Made by a program: the position numbers and the translations under genes. Below the pieces are notes generated by a model. It worked only from the letters and a program-made list of their open reading frames with translations. It made no database searches and was not told the origin of the DNA. A stretch of 64,000 nt of DNA from Sphingomonas panacisoli (lineage in GTDB: Bacteria > Pseudomonadota > Alphaproteobacteria > Sphingomonadales > Sphingomonadaceae): contig NZ_CP042306.1 in assembly GCF_007859635.1 (NCBI RefSeq), positions 1,612,001 through 1,676,000 of the forward strand. The letters run 5' to 3'. Of the stretch, positions 55,701 through 64,000 are shown piece by piece (positions within the stretch are counted from its first letter, which is position 1; the number at the start of each line of letters is the position of its first letter).

Positions 55701-56864
55701 ATGAAAAAGATTGCCGCCTTCGCCGCCCTCGTCGCGCTGACCACCCCCGCCGTCGCCAACCCCGAATTCAACACGCCGGCCCCGGTCGCCTACATGGTCG
55801 ATCTGTCGTCGAACGCGGTGCTGTATTCGAAGGACGCCGATCGCCGCATGCCGCCCGCGTCGCTGGCGAAGATGATGACGGTCTATGTCGTGTTCGACCT
55901 GATCAAGAAGGGCGAGCTGAGCGCCGACAAACAATTCACCGTGCGACCGGAGACCTGGAAAAAATGGCACGGTCCGCAGGCGGGCTCGACCATGTTCCTA
56001 TCGGTCAACGAGAATGTCAGTGTCGATAACCTCCTGAAGGGTATCGTCACGCTGTCGGGCAACGACGCCTGCGTCGTGATGGCCGAAGGGATTTCGGGGA
56101 CCGAACAGGCCTTCACCGACCGGATGAACGACGCCGCGAAGAAGCTCGGCCTGACCAACAGCCATTTCGGCACCTCGAACGGTTGGCCCGACAACGGCGC
56201 CACCTATGTCACCGCGCGCGATCTGGCGACGCTGGCGGCGGCGACGATCCGCGACTTCCCGGATCTCTACAAGCGCTACTACGCGCTCCCCAGCTTCACC
56301 TGGGGCAAGACGCTGGGCGCGGGCAAGGACATCGACCAGGCCAACCGCGACCCGCTGCTCGGCAACGTCAACGGCGCCGACGGCCTGAAGACCGGGCATA
56401 CCGAAGAGGCCGGCTACAGCTTCACCGGCTCAGCGATGCAGAACGGACGGCGGCTGATCATGGTGATCGCCGGCCTCGACAGCTTCAACGGCCGCAAGGA
56501 AGAATCGATCAAGTTCATGAACTGGGGCTTCGGTGCGTGGAGCGCCAAGCCGATCGTGTCGAAGGGCAAGGAAGTCGCCAAGGCCGATGTCCAGCTGGGA
56601 TCGTCGAGCACGGTCGGGCTGGTCGCCGCCGACAACCTCGCCGTGACGGTGCCGTCGGGCAGCAGCCCCAATATGACCGCGAGCGTGGTGTATGACGGCC
56701 CGCTCAAGGCGCCGATCAAGGCGGGCGACCATGTCGCCGACCTGATCGTCAAGACGCCGGGCATGACCGATCAGCGCTTCCCGCTCGTCGCGGCGAACGA
56801 TGTCGGCCAGGCCGGCTTCTTCGGCCGTGCCTGGGCCGGGCTGATGCAGCTGTTCGGCGGCTAA
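55701..56864 (+). CDS. D-alanyl-D-alanine carboxypeptidase (PBP5 family)
   Basis: A 387-residue exported serine peptidase. Signal peptide 1-19, SxxK motif PASLAKM (Ser54, Lys57), SGND as the SxN motif, and DGLKTGHT as KTG. A C-terminal beta domain (about 280-365) precedes a hydrophobic/amphipathic end (AGFFGRAWAGLMQLFGG) that anchors it to the membrane, as in DacA/DacC. It trims the pentapeptide stem. Next to other cell-wall genes. Confidence 0.94.
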   Translation: MKKIAAFAALVALTTPAVANPEFNTPAPVAYMVDLSSNAVLYSKDADRRMPPASLAKMMTVYVVFDLIKKGELSADKQFTVRPETWKKWHGPQAGSTMFLSVNENVSVDNLLKGIVTLSGNDACVVMAEGISGTEQAFTDRMNDAAKKLGLTNSHFGTSNGWPDNGATYVTARDLATLAAATIRDFPDLYKRYYALPSFTWGKTLGAGKDIDQANRDPLLGNVNGADGLKTGHTEEAGYSFTGSAMQNGRRLIMVIAGLDSFNGRKEESIKFMNWGFGAWSAKPIVSKGKEVAKADVQLGSSSTVGLVAADNLAVTVPSGSSPNMTASVVYDGPLKAPIKAGDHVADLIVKTPGMTDQRFPLVAANDVGQAGFFGRAWAGLMQLFGG

Positions 56865-56866
56865 GT

Positions 56867-57493
56867 ATGCGCGGCCGCTTCCTGTCGATCGAGGGCGGCG
56901 AGGGCGCGGGCAAATCGACCCAGGTCCGCCGCCTCGCCGATGCGTTGCGCGCGCGTGGGATCGAGGTGATCGTGACGCGCGAACCGGGCGGCAGCGACGG
57001 GGCGGAAGCGATCCGCGACTTGCTCATGCAGGGCGCGGTCAACCGCTGGAGCGCACATACGGAGGCGTTGCTGTTCGCGGCCGCGCGCGCGGACCATGTC
57101 GAAAAGGTGATCCAGCCGGCGATCGGTGCCGGTACGTGGGTGATCTCCGACCGTTACGTCGATTCGTCGCGCGCTTACCAGGGCGTGGCAGGCGGAATCG
57201 ATGACGCCGCGGTGCTGGCGCTGCACGGCTTCGGATCGCGGGGCTTGCTGCCCGATCGCACCCTCGTGCTGGAAGTACCGCCGGAGCTCGGCGCCGAACG
57301 CGCGTCCTCGCGCGACGGCGCGGGTGCCGATCGCTTCGCCGCGCGCGAGCGGGCATTTCACGAAGACGTCGCCGAGGCCTTTCGTCGCTTCGCCACGGCC
57401 GAGCCGGATCGCGTGCGGCTGATCGATGCGAGTGGCGATGCCGACACCGTCGCCGCTGCGCTGGAGGCCGAGCTCGCCGATCTGCTGCCATGA
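56867..57493 (+). CDS. tmk: thymidylate kinase
   Basis: A 208-residue P-loop kinase converting dTMP to dTDP. P-loop FLSIEGGEGAGKST, DR motif SDRYVDSSRAYQGVA and the LID-region arginines in ERASSRDGAGADR are present. It starts two bases after the upstream stop and overlaps holB by ATGA, an arrangement common in bacteria. Confidence 0.96.
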   Translation: MRGRFLSIEGGEGAGKSTQVRRLADALRARGIEVIVTREPGGSDGAEAIRDLLMQGAVNRWSAHTEALLFAAARADHVEKVIQPAIGAGTWVISDRYVDSSRAYQGVAGGIDDAAVLALHGFGSRGLLPDRTLVLEVPPELGAERASSRDGAGADRFAARERAFHEDVAEAFRRFATAEPDRVRLIDASGDADTVAAALEAELADLLP

Positions 57494-58452
57494 CGTCACT
57501 CTATGGTAATGCATTGGCAAAGCAGGCTTTTGCTGCCGCGTTGGACGGCGGATCGCTTCATCATGCCTGGCTGTTCGCAGGGCCCGAAGGGGTCGGTAAG
57601 GCAAGCTTCGCGATGCTGGCGGCGCGGCGCGTGCTGGCCGGCGTCGGGCAACCTGACGACTTCTCGATGCCGGCCGACGACCGCACGCAGCATCTGATCG
57701 ACGCCGGCGCGCATCCCGATTTTCGCAAGCTCGAACGCTTGCCCAAGGACGACAAGAAGCCCGACCAGGGCCTCGCACGGAGCATCACCGTCGCACAGGT
57801 CCGCGCGCTCGAGCCGTTCCTGGGGGTCAAGCCGACATATTCGGACCGCCGCGTCGTGCTGATCGATTCGGCCGACGATCTCGAACGCAACGGCGCCAAT
57901 GCGCTGCTCAAGAATCTCGAGGAGCCGCCGCCCGGCACGGTTTTCCTGCTGGTCAGTCACGCACCGGGGCGCCTGTTGCCGACGATCCGTTCGCGGTGCC
58001 GGTTGCTACGGTTCGACGCGCTCGACGATGCCGATATGTGCGCGGCGTTGAGCGATGCGGGCGCGAAACCGAGCGAGATCGACGAGCTGGTCGGCGTGGG
58101 GCAGGGGTCGCCCGCACAGGCACTAGCGATGGCGGGGCTCGACGTCGCAGGCCTCGACAAGGCGCTGGGCGAACTGGCGAAGGGCGATCCGTCCAATGCC
58201 GTCCGCGCGCAACTGGCGAGCGCGTTGTCGCTCAAGGCCGCGCAGCCGCGCTACGAGGCGTTTCTCGACCGCGCTCCGCGTTTCATCGCCGATCACGCTC
58301 GTAACCGCACCGGTGAAGCGCTCCGCGCCGCGCTCGACGCCTATGACGCGGCGCGCAATCTGGCCGCCAGTGCGCTCGGCCTGTCGCTCGACGCACAAGG
58401 CACCGTGTTCGAAATGGGCGGGATCGTCGCCTCGCTGGCGAACCGTCGCTGA
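57490..58452 (+). CDS. holB: DNA polymerase III subunit delta'
   Basis: A 320-residue clamp-loader subunit. The N-terminal RecA-like domain has HAWLFAGPEGVGKASFAMLAAR, a Walker-A-like but modified loop, then RVVLIDSADDLERNGANALLKNLEEPPPGT and the SRC-type segment TIRSRCR. A helical collar domain follows. Coupled to tmk by ATGA and followed by metG 18 bases later. Confidence 0.94.
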   Translation: MTSLYGNALAKQAFAAALDGGSLHHAWLFAGPEGVGKASFAMLAARRVLAGVGQPDDFSMPADDRTQHLIDAGAHPDFRKLERLPKDDKKPDQGLARSITVAQVRALEPFLGVKPTYSDRRVVLIDSADDLERNGANALLKNLEEPPPGTVFLLVSHAPGRLLPTIRSRCRLLRFDALDDADMCAALSDAGAKPSEIDELVGVGQGSPAQALAMAGLDVAGLDKALGELAKGDPSNAVRAQLASALSLKAAQPRYEAFLDRAPRFIADHARNRTGEALRAALDAYDAARNLAASALGLSLDAQGTVFEMGGIVASLANRR

Positions 58453-58470
58453 CCGCGCTAGGGCAGGGTC

Positions 58471-59994
58471 ATGGCCGACCCCTATTACATCACCACCGCG
58501 ATCAGTTATCCCAACGGCCGCCCGCATATCGGGCATGCCTATGAAGCGATCGCCGCCGACGCGATCGCGCGGTACCATCGCCAGGCCGGGCGCGACGTTC
58601 GGTTCCAGACCGGCACTGACGAACACGGGCTGAAGATGGTCCAGACCGCGCGCGACCGCGGCGTCGAAACGCGCGCGCTGGCCGACGAGATGTCGGGCTA
58701 TTTCAGGGAGATGGATGATCGTCTGAACATCTCCTACGATCGTTTCATCCGTACCGTCGAAGAGGATCACCACGCCGCGAGTCGCGCGATCTGGGAGGCG
58801 ATGGCGGCAGCCGGCGACCTGTATCTCGATCGCTACGAGGGCTGGTATTCGGTCCGCGACGAGGCGTTCTACGATGAAAAGGAACTGGTCGATGGGGAAG
58901 GGGGCGCCAAGCTCTCGCCCCAGGGCACACCCGTCGAATGGACCGCGGAGGAAACGTGGTTTTTCCGTCTGTCGAAATATCAGCAGCCGTTGCTCGACCA
59001 TTACGCCGCGCATCCGGAGTTCATCCAGCCCGACGCCCGCCGCAACGAGATCCTGCGCTTCGTCGAGGGTGGGCTGAGCGATCTGTCGGTTTCGCGCACC
59101 AGTTTCGACTGGGGCGTGAAGGTGCCGGGCAGCGACGGGCACGTCATGTATGTGTGGGTCGATGCGCTGACCAATTATCTGACGGGTGTGGGATATCCCA
59201 CGTCGCTCGGCAAATACTGGCCGGCCGATCTGCACCTGATCGGCAAGGATATCGTGCGATTTCATGCGGTTTACTGGCCTGCCTTCCTGATGAGTGCGAA
59301 GATCGCGCTGCCCAAACAGGTGTTCGGCCACGGCTTCCTGCTCAATCGCGGGGAGAAAATGTCGAAGTCGGTCGGCAACGTCACCGACCCGATCGAACTG
59401 ATCGACCGCTTCGGCGTCGATCCGCTGCGCTACTTCCTGCTGCGCGAGGTGTCGTTCGGGCAGGACGGCAGCTATTCCGAGGACGCCATCGTGACGCGGT
59501 GCAATGCGGACCTCGCCAACAATCTCGGCAATCTGGCGCAACGGTGCCTGTCGATCATCGCCAAGAACGGCGCGGCGGTGCCGGAAGCGGGCGAGGCGAC
59601 GTCTGCCGAAGAGGAATTGGTAGAGCGCGTCCGCGCGGCCGAAGCGGAAATGCGGTCGGCAATGTCCGACTTGGCGCTCCACACAGCGTTGGAGGCGGTC
59701 TGGGCTGCATCGCGCGATGCAAACGTCTATTTCGCCGACCAGGCACCATGGAGCGTCCGCAAGACCGACCCGGCCCGCGCCGACACGATCCTCTATTACG
59801 CCGCAGAAGCCGTCCGCCGCATCGCGATCATGGCGCGCTGGGCGATCCCGGAAAGCGCCGACAAGCTGCTCGATCTGCTCGGACAGGGGGGCGATGTCCG
59901 CAACTTCGACGCGTTGAACCGGCCGATCGCGTCGGGAACGCCACTACCGGCGCCGAGCGGCGTGTTTCCGCGGCTGGAGATGGAGGCGGCATGA
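58471..59994 (+). CDS. metG: methionine-tRNA ligase
   Basis: A 507-residue class I synthetase. HIGH motif in PNGRPHIGHAYEA, KMSKS in LNRGEKMSKSVGN. The connective peptide has no zinc-binding cysteines, so it is a zinc-less type, and the C-terminal tRNA-binding appendix is missing, as is common in alphaproteobacteria. It ends in the ATGA that starts the TatD-family gene. Confidence 0.96.
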   Translation: MADPYYITTAISYPNGRPHIGHAYEAIAADAIARYHRQAGRDVRFQTGTDEHGLKMVQTARDRGVETRALADEMSGYFREMDDRLNISYDRFIRTVEEDHHAASRAIWEAMAAAGDLYLDRYEGWYSVRDEAFYDEKELVDGEGGAKLSPQGTPVEWTAEETWFFRLSKYQQPLLDHYAAHPEFIQPDARRNEILRFVEGGLSDLSVSRTSFDWGVKVPGSDGHVMYVWVDALTNYLTGVGYPTSLGKYWPADLHLIGKDIVRFHAVYWPAFLMSAKIALPKQVFGHGFLLNRGEKMSKSVGNVTDPIELIDRFGVDPLRYFLLREVSFGQDGSYSEDAIVTRCNADLANNLGNLAQRCLSIIAKNGAAVPEAGEATSAEEELVERVRAAEAEMRSAMSDLALHTALEAVWAASRDANVYFADQAPWSVRKTDPARADTILYYAAEAVRRIAIMARWAIPESADKLLDLLGQGGDVRNFDALNRPIASGTPLPAPSGVFPRLEMEAA

Positions 59995-60770
59995 GGCTCG
60001 CCGACAGCCACTGCCATCTGAACTACAAAGGCCTCGCCGAGCAGCAGGCCGACGTGCTGGCGCGCGCCCGAGCGAACGGCGTCGTCGTAATGCTCAACAT
60101 TTCGACCCGCGAGCGCGAATGGAACGACGTCATCGCCGTGGCCGAGCGCGAGCCCGACGTGTGGGCGACTGTAGGCATCCATCCGCACGAGGCGGACCAG
60201 CATCCCGACGTCGATACCGCCAAGCTGGTCGAGCGCGCCGCGCATCCGCGCGTCGTCGGGATCGGCGAGTCGGGGCTGGATTACTATTACGACCATTCCG
60301 ATCGCGAGCGGCAGCGTGCGAGTTTTCGTGCGCATATCGCCGCCTGCCGCGAAACCGGTCTGCCGATCGTCGTCCATACGCGCGACGCCGAGGACGATAC
60401 GATCGAAATTCTGCGCGGCGAGATGGGGAAGGGACGCTATCGCGGCGTCATCCATTGCTTCACGGCGAGCGGCGATTTCGCCGACAAGGCGCTGGATTTG
60501 GGACTTTATATCTCGATCTCGGGAATCGTCACATTCAAGAACGCCAAGGATCTGCAGGAAACCGCCGCCCGCCTGCCGCTCGATCGCCTCCTCATCGAAA
60601 CCGACGCCCCCTTTCTCGCCCCGGTTCCCAACCGCGGCCAGACGGGCGAACCCGCATTCGTTGCCGATACCTGCCGCTTCCTGGCGCAACTGCGCGGCGA
60701 GGACGCCGACCAGCTGGCCGACACGACACGCGCCAACTTCCACGCACTGTTCGACAAAACCGTCGCATGA
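59991..60770 (+). CDS. TatD-family metal-dependent hydrolase
   Basis: A 259-residue TIM-barrel hydrolase/DNase. Metal ligands: DSHCHLN, GESGLDYYYDH, VVHTRDAEDDT, IHCFTAS and ETDAPFLAP. TatD (YcfH-type) enzymes are 3'-5' exonucleases or D-aminoacyl-tRNA-type hydrolases in different reports; the role here is open. Overlaps metG and the MBL gene by ATGA at both ends, as in many bacterial metG-tatD-mbl operons. Confidence 0.94.
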   Translation: MRLADSHCHLNYKGLAEQQADVLARARANGVVVMLNISTREREWNDVIAVAEREPDVWATVGIHPHEADQHPDVDTAKLVERAAHPRVVGIGESGLDYYYDHSDRERQRASFRAHIAACRETGLPIVVHTRDAEDDTIEILRGEMGKGRYRGVIHCFTASGDFADKALDLGLYISISGIVTFKNAKDLQETAARLPLDRLLIETDAPFLAPVPNRGQTGEPAFVADTCRFLAQLRGEDADQLADTTRANFHALFDKTVA

Positions 60771-61536
60771 AGGTTCGCGTTCTCGGCTGCGGGACGTCGT
60801 CGGGCGTGCCGCGGATCGGCAATGACTGGGGGACGTGCGATCCCGACGAACCAAAGAACCGGCGGATGCGAGCGTCGATCCTGGTCGAGACCGCGACGAC
60901 GCGCATCCTGGTCGATACCGGGCCGGACATGCGCGAGCAGCTGCTTGCGGCGGGCGTCGATCGCGTCGATGCGGTAATCTGGACCCACGATCATGCCGAC
61001 CACACCCACGGCATCGACGACCTGCGCCAGATCTATCAAGCGATGCGCGCGCCCGTGCGCGGCTTTGCGCGACCAACGACCGCGGCGATCCTACGCGACC
61101 GGTTTGCGTACGTGTTCGCCGGCATGGACGGCTATCCGCCGACCGTCGCGCTGGAGGAATTGCCCGATCGGTTGACGATCGGCGACATCGCGATCAGCGT
61201 CGTCGATCAGCCGCACGCCAACATCACCTCGGCCGGTCTGCGCTTCGACGCGGACGGCGCTTCGATCGGTTATGCTACCGATTTCAATGTTATGACCGAC
61301 AATATGCAGATGCAATATCAAGGCCTCGACGTCTGGATCGTCGATGTCCTGCGTCGCCATCCACACCCCAGTCATCCCCATCTTGCAGAGGCATTGCCCT
61401 GGATCGCCAGCCTTGCGCCCGGGCGAACGATATTGACCCATCTCGACCAGTCGATGGACTATGCGAACTTGCTGAGCGAACTGCCCCCAGCGTCGAACCC
61501 GGCTATGACGGGCTGGAAATCGAGGTCGGACGATGA
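60767..61536 (+). CDS. MBL-fold metallohydrolase with apparent C-terminal frameshift
   Basis: A PhnP-like metallo-beta-lactamase-fold hydrolase. GCGTSSGVPRIG near the N-terminus and the metal motif THDHADHTHGIDD are intact, as are HPSHPHLAEAL and ILTHLDQSMDY near the end. After LLSELPP (a five-C run at 61484-61488) the frame changes. With one more C the protein would end SVEPGYDGLEIEVGR at a stop that overlaps the next start as ATGA (61533-61536). As written, the frame instead runs to 61909 with unrelated sequence through the next gene. I give the natural end; either a sequencing error or a real shift. Confidence 0.8.
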
Positions 61537-62135
61537 GCGATCAGACGGGAAATGCGATCTTCTATGCGCTGCTGCTGATCCTGCCGCTGTCTGCATTGTT
61601 CGCGCGGCGCATGCCGCTGGGGCGCGTCACCGTGATGGCGCTCGCGTGGATCGGTATCTTCGCGACGGGTCTGGCGATCGTCGCGTTGGTCAACCGCAAC
61701 GAGTGGCTCGTGTCGGGCGCGCGCGAATTGTTCTACGGCCGCGATCAGTCGGTCGTCGGCAACGAAGTGCGTATCCAGATGGCGCAGGACGGCCATTTCT
61801 ATGCACGCGCAACGATCAACGGCACCGAACGCGTGTTGCTGGTCGACAGCGGCGCGAGTTTCACCAGTCTGTCGGCGGATACCGCGGCCGCCGCGAAAAT
61901 CGCACTTGATCCGACAGAGCCCAAAATCCCGCTCGATACGGCGAATGGTCAGGTCATGGCGCAGCCGGCATCGATTGGCGAACTTCGTGTCGGCGGCATC
62001 ACGGCGCGCGATGCGCCGGCGGTCGTGTCGGAAGCGTTCGGCGATCAGAACATGCTGGGGATGAGTTTTCTGTCCAAGCTCAAATCCTGGCGGGTCGAGG
62101 GGAAGATACTCATACTCACCCCCGCACAGGAATAG
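61533..62135 (+). CDS. membrane-anchored retropepsin-like aspartic protease
   Basis: A 200-residue protein with two N-terminal membrane segments (about 7-24 and 32-52) and a C-terminal retroviral-type aspartic protease domain of the TIGR02281 kind. The catalytic motif is LLVDSGASFTSLS; the flap and final GMSFLSKLKSWRVEG strand are typical. As a single-lobe protease it must act as a dimer. Periplasmic orientation is inferred. The start lies in the ATGA of the upstream MBL gene. Confidence 0.87.
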   Translation: MSDQTGNAIFYALLLILPLSALFARRMPLGRVTVMALAWIGIFATGLAIVALVNRNEWLVSGARELFYGRDQSVVGNEVRIQMAQDGHFYARATINGTERVLLVDSGASFTSLSADTAAAAKIALDPTEPKIPLDTANGQVMAQPASIGELRVGGITARDAPAVVSEAFGDQNMLGMSFLSKLKSWRVEGKILILTPAQE

Positions 62136-62195
62136 ATTTTACATAATGTATATTATCAATCTGACATGTGGTGCGATAGGGGGTCTCCCCCTTCG

Positions 62196-62954
62196 ATGAA
62201 CGCCACCGGAATCGACCGCCTCGTCGCGATCATGGCGCGGTTACGCGATCCCGATCGCGGTTGCGAATGGGACACGGTCCAAACGTTCGCGACGATCGCG
62301 CCATATACGATCGAGGAAGCCTATGAAGTCGCCGACGCGATCGAGCGCGCCGACATGGCCGACCTCAAGGACGAACTCGGCGACTTGCTGCTTCAGGTCG
62401 TGTTCCACGCGCGCATGGCCGAGGAAGCCGGCGATTTCGCGTTGAACGACGTCGTCGAGGCGATCTGCGACAAGATGGAGCGCCGCCACCCGCATATATT
62501 CGGCGACGCGGCCGAAGGCGGCCATTATCTGTGGGAGCAGATCAAGGCCGACGAGCGCGGTGCCAAGGGTGCCGACAGCGCGCTGGACGGCGTCGCAATC
62601 GGCCTGCCGGCGTTGCTGCGCGCCGAAAAGCTCCAAAAGCGCGCGGCGCGAACGGGCTTCGACTGGCCCGACCCAAACGGCGCCCGAGCCAAGATCGACG
62701 AGGAACTCGCCGAGGTCGAGGCGGCAACCGACGATGAGCATCGCGCGGAGGAAATCGGCGACCTGCTGTTCGCCGTCGTCAATTGGTCGCGTAAGCTCGG
62801 CGTCGATCCCGAAGTCGCCTTGCGCGCGGCCAACGCCAAGTTCGAACGACGATTCCGCCACATGGAAACCGAGGCCGGCGACGCCTTCGCCGCGCTGGAT
62901 CTCGAGGCCAAGGAACACCTTTGGGTACGCGCGAAGGCCAAGCCCCTGCCCTGA
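62196..62954 (+). CDS. mazG: nucleoside triphosphate pyrophosphohydrolase MazG
   Basis: A 252-residue all-helical NTP pyrophosphatase with tandem MazG domains. The first (about 10-110) holds CEWDTVQTFATIAPYTIEEAYEV and DLKDELGDLLLQVVFH; the second (about 145-225) holds KIDEELAEVEA and RAEEIGDLLFAVVNWSRKLG. It hydrolyses NTPs, limiting damaged nucleotides and alarmone. ATG 62196 is preferred to an upstream ATG at 62166. An AT-rich stretch (62136-62160) before it may hold a promoter. Confidence 0.94.
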   Translation: MNATGIDRLVAIMARLRDPDRGCEWDTVQTFATIAPYTIEEAYEVADAIERADMADLKDELGDLLLQVVFHARMAEEAGDFALNDVVEAICDKMERRHPHIFGDAAEGGHYLWEQIKADERGAKGADSALDGVAIGLPALLRAEKLQKRAARTGFDWPDPNGARAKIDEELAEVEAATDDEHRAEEIGDLLFAVVNWSRKLGVDPEVALRAANAKFERRFRHMETEAGDAFAALDLEAKEHLWVRAKAKPLP

Positions 62955-62982
62955 CAGAACGCCCAGTTCGTGCTCTGTTCCC

Positions 62983-64000
62983 TTATCGCTGCTCGAAGCG
63001 ATCGTAATCCGCGGGCGACATGCGCACGTCGTAGATCGCCGTATCACCCTGGGTATCGCTGCCCAGCACTTCACCATGCTGATGCAGCCAGGCGGCCGCA
63101 GCACCGTCGCCGGCGTCGAGCCGGATCGTGTAGCGCCGGTGGCCCGCGGTCAGCTTCGCCGCCACTTCTCGAACGAGGACATCCACCCCTTCCCCGGTCA
63201 TCGCGGATAGCGCCACGACATCGTCGCGCCGTGCCGCATCGGCCGTCGCGTCTGCGCGGGCGTCGTCGTCGAGCAGATCGAGCTTGTTCCACGCCTCGAA
63301 CCGCGGTGTCGTTTCCGACACGCCGATCTCGGCCAACACGGATTCGACGTCGGCCCGCTGCGCCTCGGTATCCGGATGCGCGATGTCGCGGACATGGATC
63401 AGCAGGTCGGCCGACACGACCTCTTCGAGCGTCGCCTTGAACGCCGCGACCAATTGCGTCGGCAGTTCGGACACGAATCCCACGGTGTCCGACAAGATCG
63501 CCTTGTCGATTCCCGGCAACGAAATCTGCCGGAGAGTCGGATCGAGCGTCGCGAACAGCAGGTCTTCCGCCATGACGTCAGCACCGGTCAGGCGATTGAA
63601 CAGCGTGGACTTTCCGGCGTTGGTGTAGCCGACGAGCGCAATGATCGGCCACGGTGCACGCTGACGGCGATCGCGGTGGAGGCCACGCGTACGGCTGACC
63701 TGATCGAGTTCCTTGCGGAGCCGCGCCATGCGGTCGCGGATCAAGCGCCGGTCGGCTTCGATCTGGGTTTCGCCCGGGCCGCCGAGGAAGCCGAAGCCGC
63801 CGCGCTGGCGTTCGAGGTGAGTCCAACTCCGCACCAGCCGGCCGGCCTGATAGTCGAGATGCGCGAGTTCGACTTGCAGCCGCCCTTCCGCGGTCGCGGC
63901 GCGCTCGCCGAAGATTTCCAGGATCAGCCCGGTGCGGTCGATTACCTTGGCTTCGAGCGCGGTTTCGAGGTTGCGTTGCTGGACCGGCGTCAGCGAGCCG
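62983..64000 (-). CDS. hflX: ribosome-associated GTPase HflX, 5' end outside window
   Basis: The last 338 residues of HflX; the start lies beyond 64000. An N-terminal HflX domain with [18 protein letters not shown] and the Gly-rich [21 protein letters not shown], a coiled linker, then the G domain: [12 protein letters not shown] (G1), LFATLDPT (G2), [12 protein letters not shown] (G3) and NKLDLL (G4). A C-terminal domain (about 250-338) follows. HflX splits stalled 70S ribosomes under stress. Convergent with mazG. Confidence 0.95.
   Translation of the reverse strand, partial: GSLTPVQQRNLETALEAKVIDRTGLILEIFGERAATAEGRLQVELAHLDYQAGRLVRSWTHLERQRGGFGFLGGPGETQIEADRRLIRDRMARLRKELDQVSRTRGLHRDRRQRAPWPIIALVGYTNAGKSTLFNRLTGADVMAEDLLFATLDPTLRQISLPGIDKAILSDTVGFVSELPTQLVAAFKATLEEVVSADLLIHVRDIAHPDTEAQRADVESVLAEIGVSETTPRFEAWNKLDLLDDDARADATADAARRDDVVALSAMTGEGVDVLVREVAAKLTAGHRRYTIRLDAGDGAAAAWLHQHGEVLGSDTQGDTAIYDVRMSPADYDRFEQR

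Noticed and set aside
60767..61909. A 380-residue MBL protein reading through the next gene
   Set aside because: The last 130 residues are Arg-rich shadow sequence of the aspartic protease gene; a frameshift at the C-run explains it better.

Overview
The window is high-GC alphaproteobacterial chromosome, most likely Sphingomonas or a close relative. The evidence is a CckA-type cell-cycle kinase, the alphaproteobacterial LexA box (GTTC-N7-GTTC) in front of recA, a bamA-skp-fabZ cluster without the lpxD/lpxA/lpxB genes that usually sit there, a cysteine-free bL31, and many exported metallopeptidases. Genus assignment rests on recalled protein similarity, not on a search.

Positions 1-4718 are one end of an integrated, phage-like element. 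It carries an S24-type repressor with three matching operator sites, a run of very small genes coupled by stop/start overlaps, an excisionase-like HTH protein and a tyrosine integrase. It ends in a 43-nt 5' half of tRNA-Pro(TGG), presumably the attachment site. The other end lies outside the window.

From 4720 to 36200 the sequence is ordinary chromosome: lipoprotein, M28 peptidase, EttA, exported methyltransferase, acylphosphatase, HExxH protein, DoxX, GreB, Slt, DapA, SmpB, M13 peptidase, CckA plus a lone receiver, purine salvage (phosphoribosyltransferase and deaminase), RecA, methyltransferase and GST, dicarboxylate/amino-acid symporter, M24 peptidase, AlaS, CPA2 antiporter, FAD monooxygenase, Icd, and the psd-pssA phospholipid pair.

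From 36288 to 50281 lies the conserved translation and envelope block rpsB-tsf-(TPR sulfotransferase)-pyrH-frr-uppS-cdsA-dxr-rseP-bamA-skp-fabZ-rpmE. Many of its genes start inside the previous stop codon, several with GTG. It combines translation factors, nucleotide supply, isoprenoid and lipid precursors and outer-membrane protein assembly. A 269-bp nested palindrome sits between rseP and bamA.

From 50326 to 64000 come a PilZ protein, a tail-to-tail GGDEF-EAL-PilZ protein, tRNA-Ser(TGA), and an operon of cell-wall and replication genes (mltB-rlpA-dac-tmk-holB-metG-tatD-MBL hydrolase-aspartic protease). mazG and a 5'-truncated hflX follow. The MBL hydrolase has an apparent one-base frameshift.

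The most interesting unexplained signals are the 269-bp nested palindrome, the repressor/operator set with its chain of micro-genes, a LexA-like box in front of a small membrane protein, an EF-hand loop inside Skp, the 5'-half tRNA remnant, and greB without a normal start codon.
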